The notes under the pieces are model-generated. The model was given only the letters and a program-made list of their open reading frames with translations, was not told the origin of the DNA and ran no database searches. Below are positions 15,769 to 24,572 of a stretch of 47,035 nucleotides of DNA, one piece after another. This stretch comes from JBIYSM02 sp044759095 (GTDB taxonomy: Bacteria > Bacillota > Bacilli > Brevibacillales > Brevibacillaceae). The stretch spans positions 1-47,035 of the forward strand of contig NZ_JBIYSM020000037.1 in NCBI RefSeq assembly GCF_044759095.2, given 5' to 3'. The first letter of the stretch is position 1. Each line of letters starts with the position of its first letter. A program made the translations under genes and the position numbers.

Positions 15769-16092
15769 TTAGGACTGCTTTTCGGAACTCTCGGATGGCG
15801 TCGTCATGGGTAAGCCCATTCCGTGCAAAAAAATGTTTACCTCTGTAGTAATGCGCATGAAATCCGGAGCAGCGAGATCCAGAATGTCATCGACAATCAG
15901 GCCAGAGGCTTTTGCTGCAACCAGTGCCTTTCCTTCTTCCGTGTAAAGGGGATTCACACTCACATTGCCTCGGAGACGTGCTTCTTGTTCGGCTTCTACC
16001 AGGTGGCGGCCTTTTAACGTTTCAAGATTCAGCGTGACTTTCCCGATGGTTTGTCCGTCTTTCTCAATCGGTTTGTGAAGAGTAATCTCCAT
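15769..16092 (-). CDS. Tail assembly chaperone gpE
   Basis: 107 residues of the P2 gpE / phage tail assembly family: an opening MEITLHKPI, GKVTLNLETLKGRHLVEAEQEAR near 18-40, and a C-terminal ADF...FL helix around LAAPDFMRITTEVNIFLHG. It chaperones tape measure assembly together with its frameshifted form. Near its stop (GGAAAAGCAG) there is an AAAAG run that could serve as a -1 slip site. Confidence 0.82.
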   Translation of the reverse strand: MEITLHKPIEKDGQTIGKVTLNLETLKGRHLVEAEQEARLRGNVSVNPLYTEEGKALVAAKASGLIVDDILDLAAPDFMRITTEVNIFLHGMGLPMTTPSESSEKQS

Positions 16093-16102
16093 GACAATCC
16101 TC

Positions 16103-16624
16103 CTACAGCCCCAGGGCTTTTCGTGTTTCTTTCAGATAATCGACGCCGTCAATGATGCAGATGTAGTTGAGCTTATCGATCTCAACCACCGTTTTGTCTT
16201 CAATTTGGATCTTCAGGTACAGAACCTCAATTTCCGTTGAGCCGTCCGAGGTCGAGTTCTTCGCCAGCTTTCCGAGCTCGTTGTTTGTCGGAGGGCCTTG
16301 TACCACAACGCGAATCGGTTTGATGGAATACTTTCCGGTCGCAGCGTCGTAGATTTGGTTGGCCCCACGCAGATCAAGTCGCTGCGCCTGTTGTCGAGAC
16401 AGTTTCACTTGATCGCTTGTGACTGTCCGCCAGTTCAGCCCGACCTTCATGCTTTGGAACTGGCCGAGAGTTGGAGATTCGAACTCACCGGCAATGCCTG
16501 CTCCGCTGACCGTTTCGGTCAAAGCCTGGAGGGCAGGTAGCGTAACCTCTACCACGCCCAACAGGTCATTTGTTCCATCACGATAAGCCCTGAAGTCATT
16601 CAGTCTTTCGGGAATTTTGTTCAT
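16103..16624 (-). CDS. Major tail tube protein (gpFII)
   Basis: 173 residues of the P2 FII tube family: MNKIPERLNDFRAYRDGTNDLLGV at the start, VSGAGIAGEFESPTLGQFQSM at 37-57, and the closing YICIIDGVDYLKETRKALGL. It polymerises into the inner tube of the contractile tail, inside the sheath encoded just upstream. Confidence 0.92.
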   Translation of the reverse strand: MNKIPERLNDFRAYRDGTNDLLGVVEVTLPALQALTETVSGAGIAGEFESPTLGQFQSMKVGLNWRTVTSDQVKLSRQQAQRLDLRGANQIYDAATGKYSIKPIRVVVQGPPTNNELGKLAKNSTSDGSTEIEVLYLKIQIEDKTVVEIDKLNYICIIDGVDYLKETRKALGL

Positions 16625-16643
16625 CCTTCATTCACCTCCGTTA

Positions 16644-18098
16644 TTAGGCAGCAAACAGTGTGCTGAGGTAGTTGACGTCGAACTCAAGAGTGAATTCCAT
16701 GTCTTCAGCTGGTACCGGCGGTGTCAGATAAACATGGAAACGAACCTTACCATTCAAGAGTTCGCTTACAGGGTTTTCCTCTTGGCGGAATTCGACGCGA
16801 CCGCCCAGGAGAGCTCCCCTTGCTGTCAACCCATTCAGCCAGATGTTCAAACTGTCGACGACTGTATCGATCAGTCGCTTGTTCGTTGGATTGTCGACGT
16901 ATTGCCAATAGGTAAGGATGATGGTGTTACCGATCCAGTTGAACATCCGACGCACAGGGATGAAGGAGTCCTTCACGTCCGTATTGCCCGGATATGCTGC
17001 TGTCCGGTTCCCCCAAAGCTTCCAACCGCCAATATGATTCAGCGCTGTTACGATGCCTTCGCCATTCAGATAATTGGCCTGATCTGGCCCCAGAGAAACC
17101 TCTTCCTCTGCTCCGTTTACTGCCCCGGTCGCTTGCAGGCTTTTATTGGACGGGCTTACAAATGGAATGTCATCGTTTTCTGCGTCCGTTTTGCACGTTA
17201 CACCTGCAAACTGCGTAGACAGGTGATAAATTTCCTCACCAAGAGGAACCTTTGGCCAGCAGACGACTTGCAGAGAATCGGTGTAGTTGTTTGTGTTTTT
17301 CCACGAAGGAACATCTGTGTAAAGATCCGCTGCAGAAGAATCTGCATCGGTGACGGCGATCGCTTTGAACAGACCGTTGATGTTACCTGCTTTGGCTTTC
17401 ATCACGGCTGCGACTGCAGGGTTATGGCTCCACCCTGGCGCTAAGATTTGACCGGGCACAAGACGGAATAGTGGGAACACCTGATTGATGAGTTCCAATC
17501 CTGTAGCTTTCCCGGTCGTTCCGTCCACACCGCCGATAATATCTGCGCTGGTGACGTCAGACGGGTCAAGATGATCATAGGTGACAGTCAAGTTGGCCTG
17601 ACCGCCTGGGATCGCGCCGCCAGTTAGCGCTGTAATGATCACGTTGCCCGAATCATCAAAAGACGCGGTATAGTCGGTACCCTTAGTCAATGGCTGTCCG
17701 GCAGAATCGAGTTTCACCACCAGCGTATTCAGAAGAACACCCTGCTGAGTGATCTTTGCGACCTTGTTGGTCAAAGGAATGACGCTGTCGGTAACGGTAT
17801 TTTTATCTGTCTCCGGGTCCAGCACGTTCACGAACACCACCGGAGCTATTTTGAACAGTCGGAAGTGCGACTTCATAAACTCGCAAAGTGTGAAGCTCTC
17901 CCAATCATCAGAGTAGCCGAGTGCTTTCACCGCCTCTTGGTATGTGTAGACCAGGACTGGTTTGTTCACATTGTCCTGTGTCTCCGCTAGGTTGATTGGC
18001 GCTGTACCAAAGACAACGGGGAGTCCGGCGCTCGTTTTGACAGGAGGAAGGACTGAGGTAGGAACCTCATTAACGGATGCACCATGTTGATAGGTCAC
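16644..18098 (-). CDS. Tail sheath protein (gpFI)
   Basis: 484 residues. The N-terminal strand region carries GLPVVFGTAPINLA, the centre has ILAPGWSHNPAVAAVM, and the C-terminal domain has WGNRTAAYPGNTDVKDSFIPVRRMFNW and LTPPVPAEDMEFTLEFDV, all diagnostic of myophage sheaths. It makes the phage a contractile-tailed virus. GTG start at 18098 after GGAGGTG. Confidence 0.95.
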   Translation of the reverse strand: MTYQHGASVNEVPTSVLPPVKTSAGLPVVFGTAPINLAETQDNVNKPVLVYTYQEAVKALGYSDDWESFTLCEFMKSHFRLFKIAPVVFVNVLDPETDKNTVTDSVIPLTNKVAKITQQGVLLNTLVVKLDSAGQPLTKGTDYTASFDDSGNVIITALTGGAIPGGQANLTVTYDHLDPSDVTSADIIGGVDGTTGKATGLELINQVFPLFRLVPGQILAPGWSHNPAVAAVMKAKAGNINGLFKAIAVTDADSSAADLYTDVPSWKNTNNYTDSLQVVCWPKVPLGEEIYHLSTQFAGVTCKTDAENDDIPFVSPSNKSLQATGAVNGAEEEVSLGPDQANYLNGEGIVTALNHIGGWKLWGNRTAAYPGNTDVKDSFIPVRRMFNWIGNTIILTYWQYVDNPTNKRLIDTVVDSLNIWLNGLTARGALLGGRVEFRQEENPVSELLNGKVRFHVYLTPPVPAEDMEFTLEFDVNYLSTLFAA

Positions 18099-18385
18099 TA
18101 CTTAACACCTCCATAAAAGTGCTTTTTCACTTCGTTGTACCAAACACTTTCCGCTGATCCCGCAGTGTTGATGGCCTGCAAGGTTTCCGAAAGGGATTCA
18201 ACCGGCACAAACAACTGCTTTGCAGCAGGGCAGTCTTCAAATTTCTGCTCAAGGTGTTTTGGCAAGCCACCACGGTACACCGTGAACTGATTCAGCAGGC
18301 CATTCGGCAGGTTTGGTCCGCAGTAAATGAGCGACCCGGCTTGTTCTGCTGTTGGTTTCTTACTCGTTTTTTTAACCGAAGACAT
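18098..18385 (-). CDS. Small conserved phage protein before the sheath
   Basis: 95 residues: a lysine-rich start, SLIYCGPNLPNGLLNQFTVYRGGLPKHLE in the middle, and a compact C-terminus. Proteins of this size and motif regularly precede sheath genes in Bacilli myophages. Function is unknown. The stop (TAG) overlaps the sheath start codon and the gene overlaps its upstream neighbour by 14 bases. Confidence 0.75.
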   Translation of the reverse strand: MSSVKKTSKKPTAEQAGSLIYCGPNLPNGLLNQFTVYRGGLPKHLEQKFEDCPAAKQLFVPVESLSETLQAINTAGSAESVWYNEVKKHFYGGVK

Positions 18386-18851
18386 CTTTCAGGTAGCCTC
18401 CTTCTTCTTCCGTTTGCGGAATCACAACCTGCACAGTCAAAAGCGCCATCCATTCAGGGAAGGGCTGCTCCTCTGGAAGCTGTGTTTTCATCGGCTTTTG
18501 GACACGAAATCTTTCCCCGATGATCGGTTGTTCCAGCAAGGCTTGTTTGATACGAGTGACAACGTTCATGCAATCACGCCAGCCGTTTTGCTCATCCTCG
18601 CTGTATGTGCCGGCGATGATCCGCACGCTGGCAATGTTGCTTTCGTCGGTGTCATCATCTTCCAGGTATCGAACGATCACATAAGGGAAATCCGGCGTCT
18701 CCTGCCTTTGCTGTGGCTTCTTCTCTTCCAGATAGCCACCAATCACCTGTGGAGACTTTCTGATCCCCTTCACATTCGACTCAAGGTCAAAATTGGCGAC
18801 AACCGGTTCGATGAACTTGATCAGTTCGTCCACCAAAAGATTTGGCGTCAT
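18372..18851 (-). CDS. Putative tail completion or head-tail joining protein
   Basis: 159 residues. Contains PYVIVRYLEDDDTDESN and VRIIAGTYSEDEQNGWRDCMNVVTRI, which resemble tail-terminator or neck proteins that precede sheath genes. Position between minor tail protein Z and the sheath supports a neck role. No firm family call from the sequence alone. It overlaps gpZ by 4 bases. Confidence 0.65.
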   Translation of the reverse strand: MTPNLLVDELIKFIEPVVANFDLESNVKGIRKSPQVIGGYLEEKKPQQRQETPDFPYVIVRYLEDDDTDESNIASVRIIAGTYSEDEQNGWRDCMNVVTRIKQALLEQPIIGERFRVQKPMKTQLPEEQPFPEWMALLTVQVVIPQTEEEGGYLKDVFG

Positions 18852-19405
18852 TCTTTGGCCTCCAGAATCCGTTTTATTTCATGATCGAGACGTTGATCTA
18901 ACCGATCGGCAGCTTTTTCTTCCACCCACGCGGACACCCTCGGGGCCCCCAGCATCTGAGGAACGGAAGGACCGTACATCTGGTCAATTGGGAAACGGGA
19001 CTTGCCTGCGCGTTTGAACACGCCGATGTGTCCGCTTTTCATCCTCGCCACAAACGCCTTTTTGATCGGGCCACCCTCACCACGTTTCACACGAACAACG
19101 ACCGCAGCCTTTCGTTTCGGTTGCGGTCGTTTCGGTGTGACACGGAATTTCGGTAGAGCCATTACCGACCCGCGAGACAATACCATCGCAGAGGGATCGG
19201 AAGACGTCGCCCGATAGATTTTGATGGTGTTGATGACATCCTTGTGGGTGATGTAGTAAGTCTCCCTGACTTTTCTTGCTGCTTCGGTTCTCGCCGAATC
19301 TGCCGCACGGTTAATGGCATTCGCCATGGCCTTCGGCGCTGCTCCAGGAATATGCCCCAGCATGCGTTCTGCCTGGTCAATCTGCTCGACGTTTAGTTCA
19401 ATCAT
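18848..19405 (-). CDS. Minor tail protein Z-like (head-tail joining)
   Basis: 185 residues. The N-terminal helix AMANAINRAADSARTEAARKVRETYYITHKDV and the AMVLSRGSVMALPKFRV strand follow the phage lambda gpZ family. A basic stretch PKRPQPKRKAAVVVRVKRG lies at 90-109. In lambda gpZ is needed for correct DNA positioning at the connector. It overlaps both neighbours by 4 bases. Confidence 0.8.
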   Translation of the reverse strand: MIELNVEQIDQAERMLGHIPGAAPKAMANAINRAADSARTEAARKVRETYYITHKDVINTIKIYRATSSDPSAMVLSRGSVMALPKFRVTPKRPQPKRKAAVVVRVKRGEGGPIKKAFVARMKSGHIGVFKRAGKSRFPIDQMYGPSVPQMLGAPRVSAWVEEKAADRLDQRLDHEIKRILEAKE

Positions 19406-19731
19406 GACCGATTCGCCTCCAGGGTGATTTCCAGAATCCCCATCTGCTCATTGCAGTTGGCGACAAGGTACAATTCATCGTCCAGGTATAGGCGTTGCCC
19501 TATAACGGGGCGCTCGCCCAGATCAGACAAGCGAGCATACACCGTTATTTGTTCAATGAACACCCCAGCAGCCGCGTGGTACAAATCTGCAGGCATGCGC
19601 TGCCTACCTTTCAACAGGTCCGCGTCAATCAACACCGGAATGTCTTGGCCGTTGACGTTATGGACCTCGGCAAACTCATCCATGTTGATGAATACGCCGA
19701 GGTCTTTTTGGATCTCATCCTTGAAACTCAT
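19402..19731 (-). CDS. Head-tail joining protein (lambda gpFII-like position)
   Basis: 109 residues. The pattern FINMDEFAEVHNVNGQDIPVLID followed by GQRLYLDDELYLVANCNEQMGILEITLEANR is that of small head-tail attachment proteins of lambda-like heads. It follows the capsid cluster and starts at an ATGA overlap with the preceding gene. Confidence 0.7.
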   Translation of the reverse strand: MSFKDEIQKDLGVFINMDEFAEVHNVNGQDIPVLIDADLLKGRQRMPADLYHAAAGVFIEQITVYARLSDLGERPVIGQRLYLDDELYLVANCNEQMGILEITLEANRS

Positions 19732-20096
19732 ACCGACATGCCGGTATTCGGACCATTTTCGTCCGCTTCACCGCCGCTTGCTTGTTGCTCATACCACTGC
19801 GTGTACTGTTGGACGCGTTGTTCTTCGTTGGAACCAGACTCTATCCCGAATCTTTGGAGGATTGTTTTCTGTTCGGATGCTTTTAGTGCCGTAAATTGCT
19901 CAATAGTGAGGAGATCGGCTTTGACAGGAGCCGGTTGGGTATTTCCTGGTGCTACCGCATGCCCTTGCACAAACTCACAATGACCGGCATCGACCAGCTG
20001 CTTCTCGGTTTTCTCATCAAGGTCCGAAATGAGTTCACCGGGCAAGTAAATGCCATGCCCGGTGTTTACTCTAAATTTCTTAACGACTACCGCCAT
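19728..20096 (-). CDS. Hypothetical protein downstream of the major capsid gene
   Basis: 122 residues. An N-terminal strand segment (VVVKKFRVNTGHGIYLPGELIS) is followed by a Pro/Ala linker and a short helical domain (LLTIEQFTALKASEQKTIL) like the small helix-bundle proteins that occupy the gpFI/neck position in lambda-like clusters. A packaging or neck role is likely from position only. Confidence 0.65.
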   Translation of the reverse strand: MAVVVKKFRVNTGHGIYLPGELISDLDEKTEKQLVDAGHCEFVQGHAVAPGNTQPAPVKADLLTIEQFTALKASEQKTILQRFGIESGSNEEQRVQQYTQWYEQQASGGEADENGPNTGMSV

Positions 20097-20110
20097 ATTC
20101 GTTCACCCCG

Positions 20111-21154
20111 TTACAGAACTTTGGCGACGAACCAGTCGTCTACATCTTCCGGTTTTGGAACCGGTCGACTACTAATCCGCAGCAGGCGTTGTTCGTTTTC
20201 ATCGTCGGCCCACGATTTCGGGATCCGTGTTCCTTCGTAGGTAACAAATTGGCCTCCATCAAGTTGGGTAACAGCCCCATACAGGAATTCACCCATATTC
20301 GGACGCGCCAAGATTACGTGATCATTAGGAATCATCGGGTACTCGGTGCCGTCGTCATCCAAGTACCAATCGTTATACGTATATAAGTCCAGACCCAGTT
20401 CATTCAGACGGCCTATAAACGTCAGGGCGTCGTCCTTAACCACCGGATTCAGCGTGATTAAGTTCGAGTTAAACTGTTTCAGTTTCTCTTGCACGTCTGC
20501 ATCCTTCAAGAATTCATCAGCAGCATCCTGCCCAAAGATGACCATCGTTGGAGCTCGTCCGGATTTTTGAATAACTTCCAGTCTCCACCGTTTGAGATCA
20601 GCAAGTTTCGTGGATGTTCCTGCATCCCAGAGTGCGGCACCAGAAAGGATTTCTTTGTTGGTGAAACCGTAATCCAAGGTTTGCTCAACGTAGTTGGTGT
20701 TGTTCCTGTCGATATATCCCTTCATGGTGATTTTGCCATTGATCAGCAACTCGCGGATCATCCACTCTTCCCGGCGGGTGATCATCTCATCAAGTTCGTT
20801 CATATCGCGACCAAGAAGTTCTGCTTGTCGAGCTTCTGGTGTTCGTTGACTAAAAATATTCTCTCCCATCCCGCGAATGACCAAATCGTCAACGGTAATT
20901 TGTCGCTGCGGAGCAATCTTTGGCGCAGCGTATTTGTCTGTACGGTACCCTTGACGATCCATGGTAATACCTCCAACGCGGGGCGCTACGAACGGAGCCA
21001 TTTTTCGTTTGCCCTTTTTGAAATCCAGCAGAACTTCTTCCGTCACAAAGGTTTGGAAGCCAGGGAAGAATGTTTTGCGGAAAAAGGTGTTCAATGGCAG
21101 CATTTTTTGAATAGCCGCCAGAAGCGTTTGTGTACGGTAAATGTTCAGGTTCAC
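20111..21154 (-). CDS. Major capsid protein E
   Basis: 347 residues of the lambda gpE family: LAAIQKMLPLNTFFRKTFFPG at 12-32, VTEEVLLDFKKGKRKMAPFV at 37-56, and the late VILARPNMGEFLYGAVTQLD block. No prohead cleavage site is obvious. Capsid assembly is expected to need the decoration protein and ClpP-like protease encoded upstream. GTG start after AAGGGGG. Confidence 0.93.
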   Translation of the reverse strand: MNLNIYRTQTLLAAIQKMLPLNTFFRKTFFPGFQTFVTEEVLLDFKKGKRKMAPFVAPRVGGITMDRQGYRTDKYAAPKIAPQRQITVDDLVIRGMGENIFSQRTPEARQAELLGRDMNELDEMITRREEWMIRELLINGKITMKGYIDRNNTNYVEQTLDYGFTNKEILSGAALWDAGTSTKLADLKRWRLEVIQKSGRAPTMVIFGQDAADEFLKDADVQEKLKQFNSNLITLNPVVKDDALTFIGRLNELGLDLYTYNDWYLDDDGTEYPMIPNDHVILARPNMGEFLYGAVTQLDGGQFVTYEGTRIPKSWADDENEQRLLRISSRPVPKPEDVDDWFVAKVL

Positions 21155-21171
21155 GATAAATCCCCCTTTGC

Positions 21172-21552
21172 TTAGTAAGGAATATTGTCTTTCAGGAAGA
21201 TGCCAAGCTCACGAAGTCTCGTCTCATGTATGGCCGCCGTATCTGTGCCGCCAAAGATCAGGGCAGAACGGTTGAATGTTCCAGCGCTGTAAGCTGTCGC
21301 AACTACGTTTCCAGACGTAGTATCGACATCGTCCGTCAAGATGCAATTTGACGTTTGGCTACCGTCCGTTTGACCGCTATCCACCTTTACGGCCAACCCT
21401 GAAGCAGTAATAATACCAAGCACGGTACCACGTTTCAGAACGCCCTGTCCGGATTTCAAAGTGACGGATTTGATTTGAATGTCTACACTCGGCATACTGA
21501 AAAGGTTGTCATAAGAAACCGAATCAGCTTGTTGGGTGTACAGGTTGTCCAT
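21172..21552 (-). CDS. Head decoration protein (lambda gpD-like)
   Basis: 126 residues with the gpD pattern: SGQGVLKRGTVLGIITASGLAVK near 34-56, ILTDDVDTTSGNVVATAYSAGTFNRSAL and a final TRLRELGIFLKD. It stabilises the expanded capsid. Its ATG overlaps the protease stop (TAATG). Confidence 0.9.
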   Translation of the reverse strand: MDNLYTQQADSVSYDNLFSMPSVDIQIKSVTLKSGQGVLKRGTVLGIITASGLAVKVDSGQTDGSQTSNCILTDDVDTTSGNVVATAYSAGTFNRSALIFGGTDTAAIHETRLRELGIFLKDNIPY

Positions 21553-22703
21553 TAGCGTCCAGCCTCCTTGTTTCGTTTTTGGTTAGCCGCAGCAGCGATG
21601 ACATCCAATATTGCGTTTTCTACTTCCTTCGGGGTGTTTTCCAAAGGTTTCGTACCAACGTCATCAACGCAAGCGTTCTTCAGTTCTTCTTCGCGGCTTT
21701 CGTTGTATTGCCGCCCTTTTGCCGCATCGGCTTTCAGGGCTTCGAACGCCAAGTTTTGTGCAGTCATGGGGGTTTCGTATTTGGCCTTTGCCACCAGAGA
21801 GCTATCGATTGTCGCTGAGATTTCATCGATTGCTTTTATACGCTCACGCTCTTTCGTTTGAGCCTCCTCTTCCAATTGGTTGCAAAGGTCTGGAAAGCGT
21901 TTTTTCAAGTCATCCAGATTTTTGATTTCCAACTGTAGTTCCTCCTTTGGTTTGGCGTTTTCAATTTTTGGCACTGCCGGTATGTGGGATGAGGTACTCA
22001 ATGGTGCACGTTTGGTTGGCATCGGACGCGATTGGAAAAAGCTCAGGTCATGTGCAATGGAATTGACAACAAGAAAGCGACCATCATTGGTTGCGGTCGC
22101 CTCTACATCTTCGTCAAACATAATTTCATCGACAAACCCTTCTTCCTTAGCCTCCTCGGCCGTCATCCACGTTTCATTGCTCATCATTTCGGACAGCTCT
22201 GCCCGATCCCGGCCAGTTTTGTTGACGTAAGCGTTCAGGATGCTTTCCTTAACTGTATCCAGTACGCTCGACATCTTCTCCATGTCCTTCGTGTTGTAAT
22301 AGCCGTACAAGACGAACATCGGGTCGTGAATCATCAGCAGGGCATTGGATGGAGCTTTGATGGTGTCACCCGCCATGGCAATGATCGTCGCTGCACTCGC
22401 GGCCACGCCGTCGATGATGACCGTGACGTTTGCTGCGTGGCTCTTCAGCTGGGTGTAAATCGCGTTCGCTGCAAACACGTCGCCACCGCTTGAGTTCAGG
22501 CGAACCGTTAACTTCTTGATGGTCCCGAGCGCCTTCAGATCTTCTGCAAACTGTTTCGGATAAATCCCCTCGGCTCCGTCACTCCACCATGGTTTTGTCG
22601 AGGCGATGGGACCGTAAAGAATCAATTCCCCTTCCTCTTCGCTGATGTTTTTGATTTGCCAAAACTTATCAACGGTGGGTGTTTGTTTCATCCTCGTCTT
22701 CAT
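21552..22703 (-). CDS. ClpP-like head maturation protease with scaffold tail
   Basis: 383 residues. Residues 20-200 are a ClpP/S14-type protease: RLNSSGGDVFAANAIY (69-84), nucleophile Ser103 in DGVAASAATI, His126 in MIHDP. The remaining 180 residues, rich in Lys and Glu and predicted helical, look like a fused scaffold (EIKNLDDLKKRFPDLCNQLEEE). In lambda-like phages this arrangement corresponds to gpC/Nu3. The gene overlaps the portal gene by 35 bases. Confidence 0.9.
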   Translation of the reverse strand: MKTRMKQTPTVDKFWQIKNISEEEGELILYGPIASTKPWWSDGAEGIYPKQFAEDLKALGTIKKLTVRLNSSGGDVFAANAIYTQLKSHAANVTVIIDGVAASAATIIAMAGDTIKAPSNALLMIHDPMFVLYGYYNTKDMEKMSSVLDTVKESILNAYVNKTGRDRAELSEMMSNETWMTAEEAKEEGFVDEIMFDEDVEATATNDGRFLVVNSIAHDLSFFQSRPMPTKRAPLSTSSHIPAVPKIENAKPKEELQLEIKNLDDLKKRFPDLCNQLEEEAQTKERERIKAIDEISATIDSSLVAKAKYETPMTAQNLAFEALKADAAKGRQYNESREEELKNACVDDVGTKPLENTPKEVENAILDVIAAAANQKRNKEAGR

Positions 22704-24300
22704 TTCCTGTATTCACCCCCTTTCCCTCTTCGGTTTGCTGAATGGTCAACCCGGACTCTTTCATCAGCTGAACCTCCCTTGATAATTGCTTGATATTTTG
22801 GTCAAAGTCGCCTCCGGTCAATTCGATCGTCTCGCGCTCTCGGGTAGACAGTCCAAGGGAGATCCGTTTCTCTGCAGCTGAAACCTCTTTCAGTGGATCC
22901 ACTTGACCTGGAGCCGGACCGTTCCACTCCGCTTTCGACCATGCGCGACGAATCGTTGGATCTACAAAAAATCCTGGCGCCTTTACCCGCCCGATAGCGA
23001 CGGCCTCGGCTAACCACTCCTCATACACCGGTTGGCAAAACTCTTTGGCCATCCAGGCGCGACGAACACGAAACATCTTCCAAGCCTCGAGTAACGCTGC
23101 TCGTGACGCGCTATAGCTGGATTGGAACGATTTTTGAAGCAGCTCCTGTGGGATCTCCAGAGCTGCCCCGATATACCGGCAAAGCGCACTCACAAAGGCG
23201 TCAAATTGGCTGTTTGGCCGGCCAGGGTTTGCGACCTCGATCTCTTCGCCTGGTTCCAAGACGTTAATCGCGCCCGGCCCCATTTCGTAAACAGTTGGTT
23301 CTGAGTGAGCGACCTTCTGTTCTTCCGGAATCATGCTGCCAAACGGATTTTCACTTGATGGTCCCTGCGATTTTACAAAAATCGTGAACATGCCAGCCAC
23401 CACCGAAGCCATCAGTTCCGCTTCGGTGTACCGGGTGATTTGTTTAAGTGACTCGATCACTGGTGCCAAATACGGAACTCCACGTCGTTGTTCGGCACGT
23501 TCAGCATCGATAAGGTGCAAGATATTGGGACGTCCAGTTTTGCTACCGAATGCCTCGATTCGCACCCATTCTCTTGGCTTTGCGGAATCCAATCCAGTAG
23601 TGATCGGGTATACATTCGCCACCCAATAGCCAACTGTAGTTCCGACATTATCAATTTCGACTCCCGACACAATTGCATTACCGTTGTCCGGGTTTTTCCC
23701 TTCCACCCCAGCGCCAATCGTCATGCTCGCCCAGGGCGTTGAAATGCGGTCGGCCTCTATCAGGTGAAGTCGAAGCGAATAGGGCATCCATGTTTCCCGC
23801 TTTGCCCGCTTGAAAATAGCAAAGGCATCTCCGTTCAAGAGACACCCTAAAAAGGCAATGGCCTGCAGGTCGTAAAAATCATTCATCCGCAGCGCATCGC
23901 AGTGTTTACTTTCGGCCCACAACAGAAATTCTCGCTCGACTTTCTGCTCCCATTCGTCCGCTTGCTCCTCGCTAATCCCTAAAAACTTCGCATCGATACG
24001 AGGTTTCAGTTTGAGTCCGGGGCCGATGACATTCGTTTTCGATGTCCGCAACGCCGCGGTTCCGAGTGGTGCATTCATGAACAAGTCCCGTGAGCGCGCC
24101 CGCAACGTTGGAAGATTCAAGTCAATATCGTCTTTCGGGCTACCGGCGATCGCCGTCCATCCGCGCATACTTTTTTTGCTATGAGATGCGCCGCCTTCGT
24201 CATAACCGGAATTTACGATGTCGAGCATTTTTCTTGCAGCCACCCTGCGAGCAGCCGCAGCCGGCGAAAAATAAGCAATTGTCCGATCTAATAAATTCAT
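22669..24300 (-). CDS. Portal protein (lambda gpB family)
   Basis: 543 residues. Starts with LDRTIAYFSPAAAARRVAARK and continues with RGWTAIAGSPKDDIDLNLPTLRARSRDLFMNAP, the lambda-family portal opening; CRYIGAALEIPQELLQKSFQSSYSASRAA at about 380-408 is the conserved stem region. It forms the DNA entry ring and docks the terminase. Confidence 0.93.
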   Translation of the reverse strand: MNLLDRTIAYFSPAAAARRVAARKMLDIVNSGYDEGGASHSKKSMRGWTAIAGSPKDDIDLNLPTLRARSRDLFMNAPLGTAALRTSKTNVIGPGLKLKPRIDAKFLGISEEQADEWEQKVEREFLLWAESKHCDALRMNDFYDLQAIAFLGCLLNGDAFAIFKRAKRETWMPYSLRLHLIEADRISTPWASMTIGAGVEGKNPDNGNAIVSGVEIDNVGTTVGYWVANVYPITTGLDSAKPREWVRIEAFGSKTGRPNILHLIDAERAEQRRGVPYLAPVIESLKQITRYTEAELMASVVAGMFTIFVKSQGPSSENPFGSMIPEEQKVAHSEPTVYEMGPGAINVLEPGEEIEVANPGRPNSQFDAFVSALCRYIGAALEIPQELLQKSFQSSYSASRAALLEAWKMFRVRRAWMAKEFCQPVYEEWLAEAVAIGRVKAPGFFVDPTIRRAWSKAEWNGPAPGQVDPLKEVSAAEKRISLGLSTRERETIELTGGDFDQNIKQLSREVQLMKESGLTIQQTEEGKGVNTGNEDEDETNTHR

Positions 24301-24318
24301 GATTTATTCATCACCCCC

Positions 24319-24555
24319 TTACAGGTCACGCGGAATTACGCCGATCACCCGGTTACGTGCCCAACCATTTGCTTTTGCCTCCTCGTTGTTGACTTCTTTC
24401 TCCAAGTAACGGATCATGTCAGTTATTTCTTTGAGGTTGGCGCGAGTCAAACGTCGGGAACCGATCGTATACTCCTGAGCGCCCGATAAAATTGCCGCTT
24501 CACAGTCGATATATTGCTGGAGGCGGGTACGAAGTGTATCAAGACGAGCAGACAT
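24319..24555 (-). CDS. gpW-like small head protein
   Basis: 78 residues matching small proteins between terminase and portal genes: RLDTLRTRLQQYIDCEAAILSGAQEYTIG, then RLTRANLKEITDMIRYLEKEV. Lambda gpW is of similar size and position and joins head to tail. It lies 18 bases past the terminase stop. Confidence 0.82.
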   Translation of the reverse strand: MSARLDTLRTRLQQYIDCEAAILSGAQEYTIGSRRLTRANLKEITDMIRYLEKEVNNEEAKANGWARNRVIGVIPRDL

Positions 24556-24572
24556 TTAGTTCCCGTCCTTTC

